A DNA stretch of 64,000 nt. Source: Chloroflexota bacterium (GTDB lineage: Bacteria > Chloroflexota > Anaerolineae > Aggregatilineales > Phototrophicaceae). The position numbers and the translations under genes were made by a program. Location: NCBI GenBank assembly GCA_028873975.1, contig JAPPMO010000013.1:1-64000 (forward strand), written 5' to 3'. The notes under the pieces are model-generated. The model was not told where the DNA came from. It did no database searches and saw nothing but the letters and a program-made list of their open reading frames with translations. Of this stretch, positions 28,401 through 37,931 are shown piece by piece. Position 1 is the stretch's first letter, and every line of letters starts with the position of its first letter.

Positions 28401-29411
28401 TTGTTAGGCAAACGCTTGGGTGTTGACCTGGGTACGGTCAACGTTCTCATTTACGACAGTGGGCGAATCGTGCTGCAAGAACCCTCGCTCGTCGCCTTGT
28501 TGACGGAAGAAGAGCGCATCGTCGATTTCGGTCAACCGGCTCGCGAAATGCTGGGAAGGGTGGACGACGAAGATATTCAGGTTATGCGGCCGCTGCAGAA
28601 TGGCGTGATTGCCGACTACGAAGTTACCGAAGCCATGCTGGAGTATTTTTTTGGCAAGATCGCTGGTCGCATGCGTCTCTTTCGACCGACGGTAATGGTT
28701 TCCGTCCCCTATGGCGCTACCAGTGTCGAGAAACGCGCGGTCCGGGAAGCCATCCTCGCTGCCGGCGCGCGTGAAGTTCAACTGATGTGGGAACCTATGG
28801 CATCGGCGCTGGGCGCGGGATTACCAGTAGGCACGCCGGCCGGCGGCATGGTCGTCAACATCGGGGGCGGCATTACTGAAGCCGCGGTATTAACAATGAA
28901 TAACATTGTCCGGGCGGAAAGCGGGCGAGTTGGCGGATTGCGGCTGGATGACGGAATCATGAGTTACATTCGGCGCAAGTACAACTTGACTATCGGACAG
29001 CCGACTGCGGAATCGATCAAAATACAGATTGGCGCGGCGGTGGAACAGCCTCAAGAGATGACAATGGAAATCCAAGGTCGTGACAACGTGACCGGATTGC
29101 CGCGCACGGTACGCGTCACCACTGGCGAGGTGGTCGAAGCATTGGCCGAACCGCTGGGACAGATTGCGGCGGTTGTCAAAGCGGTCCTCGCAACCACGCC
29201 GCCAGAACTTTCATCCGATATTATCGATCGCGGCATTGTTTTGAGTGGCGGCGGCGCGTTGCTGCGCGGCGTTGACACGTTTTTGACTCAGGAAACCGGC
29301 GTGCCAGTCTATCGAGCTGACAACCCTTTGATAAATGTGGTTGTTGGCTGTGGACGCGCCCTGGAAGACCCCGCTATCCTCAGACGCTTGGCGCAGACCA
29401 ATTATTTTTGA
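28401..29411 (+). CDS. mreB: rod shape-determining actin homologue MreB
   Basis: Actin-fold cytoskeletal ATPase. GVDLGTVNVLIY is the phosphate-1 loop, VVNIGGGITEAAVL the phosphate-2 loop, and GIVLSGGGALLRGVD the adenosine motif. MWEPMASALGAGLPV matches the family. TTG 28401 is the start, with ggag six bases upstream. The 336 residues are full length. mreC and mreD do not follow; rex lies next on the other strand. The gene is monocistronic as far as can be seen. Confidence 0.92.
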   Translation: MLGKRLGVDLGTVNVLIYDSGRIVLQEPSLVALLTEEERIVDFGQPAREMLGRVDDEDIQVMRPLQNGVIADYEVTEAMLEYFFGKIAGRMRLFRPTVMVSVPYGATSVEKRAVREAILAAGAREVQLMWEPMASALGAGLPVGTPAGGMVVNIGGGITEAAVLTMNNIVRAESGRVGGLRLDDGIMSYIRRKYNLTIGQPTAESIKIQIGAAVEQPQEMTMEIQGRDNVTGLPRTVRVTTGEVVEALAEPLGQIAAVVKAVLATTPPELSSDIIDRGIVLSGGGALLRGVDTFLTQETGVPVYRADNPLINVVVGCGRALEDPAILRRLAQTNYF

Positions 29412-29492
29412 CAAACGGCAATTCGGGACGCTCGCGAGTTTGAGCGAACAGGCGCCGTCGGTCTCTCAACACCGTACCGGGGGCGACATGTC

Positions 29493-30128
29493 TTAGTCTT
29501 CGTTGAGGTAGTAAGTCATATGTTGCAAGTGCGTAACGGGATCAATGTATTGGATCTGTACATTTGCTGGCACGGTAATATTGATCGGGGCGTAGTTCAG
29601 AATCGCCTGGACACCCGCATCGACCAGTTGATCGGCCACAGACTGCGCATGTTCGGCAGGGACCGCAAGCATGGCGATTTTGATGCCTTCATCACGTATC
29701 GTCTTATTCAGATCCGCTATTGGTTGCACGACGAACTCGTCAATTGCCAGTCCGATCTTTTGCGGACTGACGTCAAACAGATGGGCGATGCGAAAACCTC
29801 TGTCCTGAAAACCTCGATATCGCGATATCGCGATGCCGAGATTGCCCGCGCCGACAACGACTACCATCCATTCTTGATTAACTTGCAAAACATCTTGCAG
29901 CTTTTCGATCAGGTATTCGATACGGTAGCCGGTGCCTTGTTTGCCAAATCCGCCAAAGTGAGACAAATCCTTGCGTATCTGCGCCGAACTGATATCCAGG
30001 CGCTTGCCTAGCTCATGCGATGACGTGACGTCTTTTTCCTCTTGCTGCAAGCGGCGCAATGCCCGCAGATACAAAGGCAAGCGACCAATCACGATGTCAG
30101 GAATGTTTTCCGGCGGCTTCAGCAACAT
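29493..30128 (-). CDS. rex: redox-sensing transcriptional repressor Rex
   Basis: NADH/NAD+-responsive repressor. The N-terminal winged helix carries PLYLRALRRLQQEE and SAQIRKDLSHFGGFGKQGTG, the DNA-recognition part typical of Rex. VVVGAGNLGIAISRYRGF is the NAD loop. NYAPINITVP near the C-terminus fits the dimer-swapped helix region. Length is 211. A Rex-like operator lies 19 bases before the start codon, indicating autoregulation. Confidence 0.95.
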   Translation of the reverse strand: MLLKPPENIPDIVIGRLPLYLRALRRLQQEEKDVTSSHELGKRLDISSAQIRKDLSHFGGFGKQGTGYRIEYLIEKLQDVLQVNQEWMVVVVGAGNLGIAISRYRGFQDRGFRIAHLFDVSPQKIGLAIDEFVVQPIADLNKTIRDEGIKIAMLAVPAEHAQSVADQLVDAGVQAILNYAPINITVPANVQIQYIDPVTHLQHMTYYLNED

Positions 30129-30146
30129 TTATCCCAGCCAACCTGT

Positions 30147-30164
30147 TTGTGAAACTTTCTACAA
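30147..30164 (-). promoter_or_regulatory. putative Rex operator before rex
   Basis: On the + strand TTGTGA, six bases, CTACAA: left half perfect and right half 4 of 6 relative to TTGTGAnnnnnnTCACAA. It begins 19 bases upstream of the rex start codon, in the divergent gap with the GbsR-like gene. Confidence 0.6.
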
Positions 30165-30254
30165 TTCAATACTACCACCGAGCGGTTAATCCCGCTAGAC
30201 AGGGGACTTGTCGGTCGCTTGGTCAAGTTTGCCCTGCCCAGTGATTGCCCTTGC

Positions 30255-30283
30255 TTGCAAGCTCAATGTGACGATGCTAAAAT
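30255..30283 (+). promoter_or_regulatory. σ70-like promoter of the GbsR-like gene
   Basis: TTGCAA (30255-30260), 17-base spacer, TAAAAT (30278-30283); about 80 bases before the start at 30367. Confidence 0.45.
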
Positions 30284-30366
30284 CCCAACACCGATTACTT
30301 TGCAGCCCGATATGAGCTTTGCTGAAGCACTGCTTTTTAGAGCGGCGCATCACGCAGGTGAGGAAA

Positions 30367-30951
30367 ATGGCCGTCGAGGGCACGACCGATAACAGAAAGA
30401 GCGAGCAGTTGACGAATGACCTGCAGATCGTGCATGACAGCATGCTCGATGGCTTGGGACAATTAGCGGATTATTTTGGCTTCAGCACAGTGATGGGGCA
30501 GTTGTTCGGCACCTTGCTCCTGAGCGCGGAGCCTTTGTCACTGGACGATATGACAGCTCGCCTGGGCATGTCCAAAGCCAGCGTGAGTACGAATATGCGC
30601 TCGCTGGAACGAATGGGCATGGTACGGCAGGTTTGGGTGCGGGGCGGCAACGGAAGACGAAAATACTATCAAGCCGAGACAGATTTCTGGCAGATTTTCT
30701 CGAACATACTCAGCGGTCGCGAGCTGCGTGACGTCGAGCGCGCCTTGGCGGTGATGGAAGAAAACAGACAGCGCATATCGGGCACCATAGATGACTTGCC
30801 CTATGACGAACAATTGCTTGCGCGTCTTTACCTCGATCGCATCGCGCAGATCCAGGCGCTCTTTCGATTCGCCCAGTTGATCATCAACAGTGTTCTCAAA
30901 CAGGTCAAGGGCATTGACGTTTCGAACGTCTCTGGCGTAGAGTTGCAGTAG
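30367..30951 (+). CDS. GbsR/MarR-like transcriptional regulator
   Basis: A 194-residue winged-helix protein of the GbsR type: LGQLADYFGFSTVMGQLFG precedes the helix-turn-helix LSLDDMTARLGMSKASVSTN, and the wing reads VRGGNGRRKYYQ. GbsR-family repressors often control osmoprotectant or envelope genes, but no such target is adjacent. ATG 30367 is preferred, with aggtgagga just before it; an earlier start at 30319 would add 16 residues of unlikely sequence. Divergent from rex. Confidence 0.8.
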   Translation: MAVEGTTDNRKSEQLTNDLQIVHDSMLDGLGQLADYFGFSTVMGQLFGTLLLSAEPLSLDDMTARLGMSKASVSTNMRSLERMGMVRQVWVRGGNGRRKYYQAETDFWQIFSNILSGRELRDVERALAVMEENRQRISGTIDDLPYDEQLLARLYLDRIAQIQALFRFAQLIINSVLKQVKGIDVSNVSGVELQ

Positions 30952-31093
30952 CTATCTGCCCTTGTAGGCTCACCCGGGCATCATTATAATGCTCGCCTGG
31001 CTGGGGATTCTTCGGAGCTTTGCATCCGAGCGCGGCCGGGGCGCCGACTGGCTGTACGATTAAGATGGTTCGTGCCGGGGGCGTCGTCTCCTT

Positions 31094-31175
31094 GGGGAAG
31101 TGGCGGAATTGGCAGACGCGCATGACTTAGGATCATGTCTCTTTTGAGGTGAGGGTTCGAGTCCCTCCTTCCTCA
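31094..31175 (+). tRNA. tRNA-Leu (anticodon UAG)
   Basis: Cloverleaf visible: acceptor ggggaag/cttcctc with one G-U pair, D arm with ggcagacgc, anticodon stem catga/tcatg with loop cttagga (anticodon TAG, 31128-31130), class II variable arm tctcttttgagg, T arm gaggg/ccctc with ttcgagt. The 3' CCA is not encoded. Confidence 0.95.
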
Positions 31176-31195
31176 AAATGCAAGTAACAACTTCG

Positions 31196-31220
31196 GGCGC
31201 GGTTCGCGCCTTTGCCTTTT
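31196..31220 (+). terminator. probable terminator after tRNA-Leu
   Basis: Perfect stem ggcgcg (31196-31201) / cgcgcc (31205-31210), three-base loop, followed by tttgcctttt. The T-run is interrupted, so efficiency is uncertain. Confidence 0.5.
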
Positions 31221-31290
31221 CTGATATAACCTTTACTTTGTGCCTAGAATTCGCGTGCTAGAATCCAAAGACATGATTGAGGATGGCGAC

Positions 31291-32994
31291 TTGAACCTGC
31301 AAACCGAGAGAATCGAAAATCATCGAGCGCAACTGACAATCGAGATTGAAGAAGATCAGTTGGAAACGGCCAAGCGGAAGGCCGCTCGTCAGATTTCGCA
31401 ACGTGTGCGGATCAAGGGCTTTCGCAAAGGCAAGGCGCCTTATCGCCTGGTCGCGCAGTATGTGGGCGAAGCGGCGATCCTGGAAGAGGCGGTTGAATCG
31501 CTCGGCGACGACCTGTATAAGCAAGCCCTTCGGGAGTCTAAAGTAACGCCATACGGTCCTGGCACTTTCGAAGATTTCACGTTCGAGCCCGCGCCTACAT
31601 TTGTTTTTTCGGTGCCCTTGCAGCCAGAAATTGACTTGAACAATTATCAAGATGTCCGCGTCGACTTTGAAGAGCCCGAAGTTGGCGAAGAGGATGTGGA
31701 GCAAGCCTTGCAGCAATTGCGCATGCGCGAACTCGAAGTTCTTGACGCCGAGTGTGAAGTGGCGGAAGCGGGCAATCGCGTTCGGGTAGCGGTAGACAGC
31801 GAATTCGTAGACGGCGAAGAACCCGACGATGACGATCTTGAGTCTGTCGACGATGACGAAGATCAGCCGGGCGACGACGAAGGCGCTGATGGCGAGCCAC
31901 ACGATGTGGCCGCGAACAAAGATGACGATATGCCCTATGTGCCGCGGAAGGGCGATACCTTTGTTTACGATGAAAACGCTGTTGTGATCCTGGATCCCAA
32001 GGAAGAACCTTTTGTCGATGGTTTCGTTGACGCCATTGTAGGCACTGAATTGGGATCGGATATTCTATTCGAGTTGACCATTCCCGACGATGATCCCGAC
32101 AAGACGATAGCCAACCGCCGCGTGAGTTTTATAGTGACACTCAATCAAATAGAGGCTATCCGGATTCCGGAACTTGACGATGCCTTTGCGGAAAGTATCA
32201 GCAAGAATCGCGGCGACGAAGTGATGGACCTGGCAGGCTTGCGGGCATCCATTCGCGAAGATCTGGAAAGAGCGGCGCTTGAGCAAGCCAAGTCAAAATA
32301 TAGCGGAGAAGTTTTGGAACAGATCGTCGAAGGCGCGGATATTCACTTTCCCGAAATGATGCTCGGTGAACGCGTAAACGAAATGATCAGTGATTTCGCC
32401 GAAGATCTGAAGCTGCGAAATCTAAGCCTCGACGACTATTACCACTTTACCGGCGATACCTTGGAGGCTTTGCAGCTGAAATACCAGGAGCCGGCGACGC
32501 ATTCTCTCAAACAGAGCTTGGCTGTCATGGAACTGGTCAAGGAGGAAGAGGTCGAGCCGGCTGATGAGCAGATCAACCTGCGGATGGATTTGCTTGTGCT
32601 CGGCTTCGGGCAGAGCGCCGAGATCCGCAAACTGTTTGACACGTCGGAAATGCGTTCCAATCTGCGCAATGAATTGATAATTAGTGAGGTTAACGAACGA
32701 CTTTGCGCCATCGGCCGCGGCCAAGACCCGGACAAGGCTGTAGAATTGTATAACGAGCGACTGAGAAACGACGCAAAACTGGCGCAAGAACGTCAGGAAA
32801 GACTGCAAGGCTATCTGGAGACGCTAGACAGCGATATTTCCACCGGGACTGAGTCTAGCGGAGATAACCCTGAGCCAGACCAAGGGGCTTTAGCGACAAG
32901 TGAAGCCGAAGTGACATCAACGGAGACAGCCGACGCGGGGGATGCGGAAATAGTGGAAAGCGGAATAATTGAAAAAAGCGGTGAGGTCGATTGA
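31291..32994 (+). CDS. tig: trigger factor with acidic insertion and long C-terminal tail
   Basis: Ribosome-bound chaperone. The ribosome-binding loop motif appears as GFRKGKAP at ~46-53 of the N-terminal domain, and the FKBP-like and C-terminal helical domains follow. It is long: 567 residues against about 430. An Asp/Glu-rich insertion (VDDDEDQPGDDEGADGEP, around residue 185-205) interrupts the FKBP-like domain, and the last ~55 residues form an acidic, Ser/Thr-rich tail. TTG 31291 with gagga upstream matches homologues starting 'MNLQTER'; GTG 31240 would add 17 residues. It precedes clpP-clpX, a common order. Confidence 0.9.
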   Translation: MNLQTERIENHRAQLTIEIEEDQLETAKRKAARQISQRVRIKGFRKGKAPYRLVAQYVGEAAILEEAVESLGDDLYKQALRESKVTPYGPGTFEDFTFEPAPTFVFSVPLQPEIDLNNYQDVRVDFEEPEVGEEDVEQALQQLRMRELEVLDAECEVAEAGNRVRVAVDSEFVDGEEPDDDDLESVDDDEDQPGDDEGADGEPHDVAANKDDDMPYVPRKGDTFVYDENAVVILDPKEEPFVDGFVDAIVGTELGSDILFELTIPDDDPDKTIANRRVSFIVTLNQIEAIRIPELDDAFAESISKNRGDEVMDLAGLRASIREDLERAALEQAKSKYSGEVLEQIVEGADIHFPEMMLGERVNEMISDFAEDLKLRNLSLDDYYHFTGDTLEALQLKYQEPATHSLKQSLAVMELVKEEEVEPADEQINLRMDLLVLGFGQSAEIRKLFDTSEMRSNLRNELIISEVNERLCAIGRGQDPDKAVELYNERLRNDAKLAQERQERLQGYLETLDSDISTGTESSGDNPEPDQGALATSEAEVTSTETADAGDAEIVESGIIEKSGEVD

Positions 32995-33024
32995 TAGCGA
33001 TTCCCACCTGAAATTGAAAGGCGA

Positions 33025-33651
33025 ATGACACGGATGATGAACAGCATTCACAATGTAATCCCTATGGTGATCGAACAAGGCAGCCGCGGAGAGCGCGCCT
33101 ACGATATCTATTCTCTCTTGCTCAAGGAACGGATCATATTACTCGGCAGCGGGATCAATGATCAAATCGCAAACTTGATCGTAGCGCAGATGCTGTTTCT
33201 GGAACGCGAAGGTCCCGACCGCCGTATTCAGATGTACATCAATTCACCCGGCGGGATCGTCTATGCTGGCATGGCAATTTACGACACCATGCAGCAGGTG
33301 CGGGCACCGGTAAGTACTGTCGCTGTCGGCATTACCGCCAGCTTCGGTACGGTATTGCTAACATCAGGCGAAGCGGGAATGCGGCTGGCGCTGCCCAACG
33401 CCACCATCCACATGCACCAGCCGCTGGGCGGGGCGCAAGGGCAGGCTTCCGACATTATCATTCAGGCGGAAGAGATTGTCCGATTAAAGAAACGGCTAAT
33501 CGATATCTTCGTCCACCACACAGGCCGCACAGCAGAAGAGATCGAACGAGTCACCGATCGTGATGTTTACATGACCGCGCAAGAAGCCACCGACTTCGGC
33601 CTTGTTGATGCCGTGTTGCTTGCCGAGGAGCGGGAGGCTTTGGGGGTTTAA
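33025..33651 (+). CDS. clpP: ATP-dependent Clp protease proteolytic subunit
   Basis: Serine peptidase that forms a tetradecamer with ClpX. The catalytic triad is Ser106 (GITASFGT, the usual GQAASMGA context is altered), His131 (IHMHQPLGG) and Asp180 ([12 protein letters not shown]). INSPGG and [12 protein letters not shown] are intact. Length is 208. ATG codons at 33034 and 33037 are alternative starts. One base separates its stop from the clpX start, so the two are cotranslated. Confidence 0.95.
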   Translation: MTRMMNSIHNVIPMVIEQGSRGERAYDIYSLLLKERIILLGSGINDQIANLIVAQMLFLEREGPDRRIQMYINSPGGIVYAGMAIYDTMQQVRAPVSTVAVGITASFGTVLLTSGEAGMRLALPNATIHMHQPLGGAQGQASDIIIQAEEIVRLKKRLIDIFVHHTGRTAEEIERVTDRDVYMTAQEATDFGLVDAVLLAEEREALGV

Positions 33652-33652
33652 C

Positions 33653-34936
33653 GTGACCTTTCCTACAGTTAGGCATCGCTGTACCTTTTGCGGACGCTCG
33701 CACGACGAAGTTGATCGATTGATCGCCGGGCCCGATAACGTATTCATCTGCAATTTCTGCGTCGAGCTCTGTTATAATTTGCTGGCCAACGAAGAAGGCG
33801 AAGAGCAAGAGATCGAAAGCAACCTCGAATTCGAATTGCTTTTGTCCCCCCGCCAGATTTCCGAGCGACTTGACGAGTATGTGATCGGGCAGCGCGACGC
33901 CAAACGCGTATTGAGCGTAGCGGTCTACAACCATTACAAACGCATTCAATCGAATCTGGAACCCGAAGATCTTGAACTGGACAAGAGCAATATCCTTTTA
34001 TTGGGTCCGACAGGCTCGGGCAAGACTCTCCTGGCGCAAACCCTGGCGCGGATTCTTGATGTGCCAATCTGCATTACGGACGCAACCGCGCTGACGGAGG
34101 CCGGATACGTCGGCGAAGATGTGGAGAATATCTTGCTGCGTCTGATTCAGGCGGCCGATGGCGATGTCGCCCGCGCGGAACGGGGCATCATCTATATTGA
34201 CGAAATCGACAAGATCTCGCGCAAGTCTAATGCTAATCCATCAATCACGCGCGATGTATCTGGCGAAGGCGTGCAGCAAGCTCTGCTCAAGATTATTGAA
34301 GGCACCGTCGCCAATGTTCCGCCCCAGGGCGGGCGCAAGCATCCACACCAAGAATTTCTGCAGATCGACACGCGTAATATCTTGTTCATTGTAGGCGGTA
34401 CATTTTCCGGCATCGAAGACGTCGTGCGACAGCGCGTTGGCATGCAGAGCAAAATGGGTTTCGGAGCGCAGCAAGAAGCTCAACGAGAAACCAACGATGA
34501 CCTCTTGAAAGAGCTTTTGCCCGAAGACTTGATCCAGCACGGAATGATCCCGGAAATGGTCGGCCGCTTGCCGGTCCTGGTTACCTTGGCGGCGCTAGAG
34601 CTGGATGATTTGGTCCGCATCATGGTCGAGCCCAAGAACGCGCTTGTTAAACAATATGCGCATCTGCTCTCGCTGGACGAGGTTGAACTGGTATTTGAAG
34701 AGCCCGCTCTGCGCGCGGCAGCGGAACTGGCAATCAGCCGAGAAACCGGCGCCCGCGGCTTGCGCTCCATAATCGAATCTTGCTTGCTGGACGTCATGTA
34801 CGAGGCGCCAAGCCGCAATGACATCATCAAGGTAGTCATTAGCGATGGCGTGGTTCGCGGCGAGATGAATCCGCAAATCGTCGCGAGCGACGGCTCGACC
34901 ATATCATTATCCGACAAGATCAGTCCGGCCGCCTGA
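33653..34936 (+). CDS. clpX: Clp protease ATP-binding subunit ClpX
   Basis: AAA+ unfoldase. The N-terminal zinc domain has CTFCGRS and [23 protein letters not shown] is Walker [11 protein letters not shown] is Walker B, and [12 protein letters not shown] leads into sensor regions; [12 protein letters not shown] is the sensor-2 Arg motif. The [13 protein letters not shown] segment matches the pore-2 neighbourhood. Start GTG 33653 follows the clpP stop by one base. Length 427 is normal. Confidence 0.96.
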   Translation: MTFPTVRHRCTFCGRSHDEVDRLIAGPDNVFICNFCVELCYNLLANEEGEEQEIESNLEFELLLSPRQISERLDEYVIGQRDAKRVLSVAVYNHYKRIQSNLEPEDLELDKSNILLLGPTGSGKTLLAQTLARILDVPICITDATALTEAGYVGEDVENILLRLIQAADGDVARAERGIIYIDEIDKISRKSNANPSITRDVSGEGVQQALLKIIEGTVANVPPQGGRKHPHQEFLQIDTRNILFIVGGTFSGIEDVVRQRVGMQSKMGFGAQQEAQRETNDDLLKELLPEDLIQHGMIPEMVGRLPVLVTLAALELDDLVRIMVEPKNALVKQYAHLLSLDEVELVFEEPALRAAAELAISRETGARGLRSIIESCLLDVMYEAPSRNDIIKVVISDGVVRGEMNPQIVASDGSTISLSDKISPAA

Positions 34937-34976
34937 ATAGAACCTGTCTATATCGCTCGCTTGCCGGTATTCAGTT

Positions 34977-35600
34977 TCATTGGCTGACGGGCAACAGCAC
35001 TACTTCTGAATGCGGAGTGGCTCTTACTTTGAAGCTCTGTGCGTCCAGCGACGTAGCTTCTTCTCCGGCACGACCCCAATTGTAAGGAATAGTCCAGCGA
35101 GGCTTCAGCATCGTTACCAGCCGCAGGGCTTCTTCTACCGACAAACGACCATAGCCGTCAATCGGCAAAAGCAAGATGTCCGGACGGAGCAGGGACATTT
35201 CCGGCACGATATTCGAGTCGCCAACATAGTAGATGTCGTAGAATTCCATCGATATGACGAATCCCAAGCCCTTGTCTCTTCTCGGGTGACGAGGGTCGCT
35301 GACGGAATAAGCTGGTACTGCTTTGATACTCGCCTTGCCCAGACTGATGCTCTGCCAATCTCGGATTATTTTTGCGCCCGGCACGACGCGCCCCACCGCC
35401 TCGTTTCCGATGATGACGGTATTGTCGCCACGTATTTTCTCTATATCCGCGGGCGAACAATGATCGTAATGATCATGCCCTACGAGAATGATATCCGGCG
35501 GCGAATCTTCCTGTACGACGCGCCAAGGGGCGATCTGTATGCGCGGATCCCCGCCAATAACAAAACTGCTATGACCTTGCCACCTGATTTTTTCGATCAA
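34977..35600 (-). CDS. metallo-β-lactamase-fold hydrolase (UlaG-like)
   Basis: A 207-residue MBL-fold protein. The zinc motif is GHDHYDHC (HxHxDH), followed by YYVGDSN with the bridging Asp and a C-terminal TPHSEVVLL. It is of the small 'predicted Zn-dependent hydrolase' type (COG2220-like); substrate unknown. It is convergent with clpX, with 40 bases between. Confidence 0.82.
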   Translation of the reverse strand: MIEKIRWQGHSSFVIGGDPRIQIAPWRVVQEDSPPDIILVGHDHYDHCSPADIEKIRGDNTVIIGNEAVGRVVPGAKIIRDWQSISLGKASIKAVPAYSVSDPRHPRRDKGLGFVISMEFYDIYYVGDSNIVPEMSLLRPDILLLPIDGYGRLSVEEALRLVTMLKPRWTIPYNWGRAGEEATSLDAQSFKVRATPHSEVVLLPVSQ

Positions 35601-35657
35601 CGGACTGGCGCCCCCAAAGCCTCTGATGCCACAATGATGTACAACTGGCGTCCCATA

Positions 35658-35687
35658 ATTATAGTTTGTATATCCGGACTGGGAAAT
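35658..35687 (-). promoter_or_regulatory. possible promoter for the MBL-fold gene
   Basis: On the minus strand a perfect TATAAT -10 (35663-35658), 58 bases before the start codon. The -35 region (about 35682-35687) is weak. Confidence 0.35.
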
Positions 35688-35789
35688 CTAATCGCTGTCG
35701 TCGGTGCATTTCAATAGTCTAGGGCGATGGGCCAGGGCAATCACAGCAAAATCAATATACGTCGAATATCACATGAATCTGGCAAAATG

Positions 35790-35950
35790 TAGGGACGGCT
35801 TGTTGAGCCGCCCATTTTCATTGACCGTTTATTCGCGGACGTTTCAGCAAAACGCTCCTATGTCGCCGCCTTTTTGGCAGGCAAGAGCTTAAATCTCGGT
35901 GCTCTCGGTGTCCTCGGTGGTTAATTGCCAATAATCTAACATGCGCCCGA
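35790..35950 (-). repeat. composite intergenic repeat, inverted (439-base gap before obgE)
   Basis: Read on the minus strand: 'ttagattattggcaattaac', 'caccgaggacaccgagagca', 'gatttaagctcttgcctgcc', 'aaaaaggcggcgacatagga', then 'gcgttttgctgaaacgtccg'. This is the 3929-4060 block with a few changes. At its left edge lies a second hairpin on the + strand, 'gtagggacggcttgttgagc'. No gene is supported in 35601-36039. Confidence 0.8.
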
Positions 35951-36039
35951 CTGTCGTCGGCGGTTTGCCAGCTAAACAGGATACATCTACACTCCGCTTG
36001 AAGTCTCGTGTATGCTTTTTGGCTTAGGTAAAGAACGAT

Positions 36040-37320
36040 ATGGTTTGCGCGACTATGCTGATTGACGAAGCCAAGATTTTTGTCGCTAGCGGCAAGGGCG
36101 GTGATGGCATGGTGTCGTTCCGGCGCGAGAAATATGTGCCTCGGGGCGGACCCTCCGGCGGGAGCGGCGGTCGCGGCGGCGATGTCATCCTTCAAGCGGA
36201 CAGCAATCTGAACACGCTGTATTTCTTCCATAAACGAGTGCATTTCAAGGCGAAAGCAGGCACCAAGGGCGGTTCCAGCAACAAGTCTGGCGCCGACGCC
36301 GACGCCCTCGTGGTTCAGGTCCCATTGGGCACGGTCGTCCGCGAGGCCAAAACAGGGGCGGTACGCGCGGATTTGGTAACGGAGGGGGCGCAGGTAGTTG
36401 TTGCTCGCGGCGGTCGGGGTGGCCGGGGCAACGCTTTTTTCAAGTCGGCCGCCAATCAGGCGCCGCGACTGGCGGAAAAAGGCGAGCCCGGCGAAGAACG
36501 TTGGCTGACGCTGGAACTCAAGATGATTGCCGATGTAGCGCTGGTGGGCGTGCCGAATGCCGGCAAGTCGACTTTGCTCTCTGTAGTCAGCAACGCGAAG
36601 CCGAAAATCGCTGACTATCCCTTTACGACATTGCAGCCTAACTTGGGCACAGTGATCTATGACAACAGAGATCTGGTTTTCGCCGATATACCCGGGCTAA
36701 TCGAAGGCGCGCATATGGGGATCGGCTTGGGACACGCCTTCTTGCGACACGTCCAGCGAACGCGCATGATAATTCACGTTCTGGATGGCTCGTCAGACGA
36801 TCCCGTCGCTGACTATAATCAGATCAAAGCCGAGTTGGCGCTCTTTGATGATCGGCTGGTTGATCGTCCGGAAATGGTGGTGATCAACAAACTTGATTTG
36901 CCCGACGTGCGCGAGTATTTGCCGCTTCTCGAGGAACAATTGGCGGAACGCGGCTTGGCTGATACGCTCGCGATTTCCGCATTGACGCGCGAAAACATTA
37001 CTAGATTGATCCAACTTGTCTTTGAGATGGCGCCGGAATCTCCGAAACTATTCCTTCATCCGGTTAGCGAATCGCCCGTTTACGAGCTAGAGGATAGCGA
37101 TGTCTCTTTCGAGATCAATCGAGAAGATGGCGTCTTTTATATTAGCGGCGCTGGCATCGAACGAGCGGCAGCCATGACTTATTGGGATTACGAGGAAGCG
37201 GTTGCGCGCTTCCAAAAGACGCTTGAAGCGCTGGGGATCGCCGAAGCATTGGAAGAAGCGGGCATTCAAGACGGAGATACAGTCTTTGTCGGCGAGTACG
37301 AATTGGAGTGGTCCGAGTGA
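36040..37320 (+). CDS. obgE: Obg family GTPase
   Basis: Ribosome-associated GTPase. Residues ~5-160 form the glycine-rich Obg domain (SGKGGDGMVSFRREK, GRGGRGNAFF). The G domain carries GVPNAGKSTLLSVV (G1), PFTTLQPNLG (G2), ADIPGLIEGAHMGIGLG (G3) and NKLDLPD (G4). The C-terminal ~70 residues are the OCT domain. Length is 426. ATG 36040 has aggtaaagaa before it; ATG 36055 is an alternative. It overlaps nadD by four bases (GTGA). Confidence 0.96.
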   Translation: MVCATMLIDEAKIFVASGKGGDGMVSFRREKYVPRGGPSGGSGGRGGDVILQADSNLNTLYFFHKRVHFKAKAGTKGGSSNKSGADADALVVQVPLGTVVREAKTGAVRADLVTEGAQVVVARGGRGGRGNAFFKSAANQAPRLAEKGEPGEERWLTLELKMIADVALVGVPNAGKSTLLSVVSNAKPKIADYPFTTLQPNLGTVIYDNRDLVFADIPGLIEGAHMGIGLGHAFLRHVQRTRMIIHVLDGSSDDPVADYNQIKAELALFDDRLVDRPEMVVINKLDLPDVREYLPLLEEQLAERGLADTLAISALTRENITRLIQLVFEMAPESPKLFLHPVSESPVYELEDSDVSFEINREDGVFYISGAGIERAAAMTYWDYEEAVARFQKTLEALGIAEALEEAGIQDGDTVFVGEYELEWSE

Positions 37321-37925
37321 AACGGGCGCGTATTGGCATTTTGGGCGGAACTTTCGATCCGCCGCAAATGGGCCATCTAATTTTGGCGGAGTATAGTCGA
37401 GAAACCTTGCAAATTGATCATATCCTGTTTGTGCCGGTAGCGGATCACCCGGTCAAGCTGGGTGAGATGCGCTTGCCAATCAAGCATCGTCTGGCCATGC
37501 TGAAGCTTGCCATCAAAAATAATCCGCACTTCAGCATTTCTCGCGCGGATATCGATCGCGAAGGTCCTCACTATTCGGCGGACACGGTCAGTATCATTCG
37601 CGAACAATATCCGGATGCCGAACTTTACTTTGTCATGGGCGGGGACAATCTTCGCTCCTTGCCGACATGGAAGCGCGCGCAAGACCTGTATCGTTGTTGC
37701 CGTCTGGCGGTCATGAAACGAGCCGACGAAAATATCGCGCCGGCTATGCACGATCATGTGCTGCCGGGGCTATCACAGCAAGTCGATATCGTCGATGTCC
37801 CGATGCTGAGCATGTGGCTTTCTTCGACTTTCGTGGCTGAACGGCTGCGCGCGGGCCTCAGCGTTCGCTATCTGGTGCCCGATGAAGTGCTTGATTATAT
37901 TGACAACTACGATCTCTATCGTTGA
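37317..37925 (+). CDS. nadD: nicotinate-nucleotide adenylyltransferase NadD, with altered active-site motifs
   Basis: NAD biosynthesis: joins NaMN and ATP. The 202-residue protein has the NadD layout: GILGGTFDPP at the N-terminus, EGPHYSADTVSIIREQYP in the middle, and SSTFVAERLRAGLSVRYLVP near the end. Two deviations stand out. The (H/T)xGH motif reads QMGH, replacing the first His by Gln. The ISSTxIR motif reads LSSTFVA, replacing the conserved Arg by Ala. Activity may be reduced, or the substitutions compensated. GTG 37317 overlaps the obgE stop. Confidence 0.85.
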   Translation: MKRARIGILGGTFDPPQMGHLILAEYSRETLQIDHILFVPVADHPVKLGEMRLPIKHRLAMLKLAIKNNPHFSISRADIDREGPHYSADTVSIIREQYPDAELYFVMGGDNLRSLPTWKRAQDLYRCCRLAVMKRADENIAPAMHDHVLPGLSQQVDIVDVPMLSMWLSSTFVAERLRAGLSVRYLVPDEVLDYIDNYDLYR

Positions 37926-37931
37926 GGGGCG

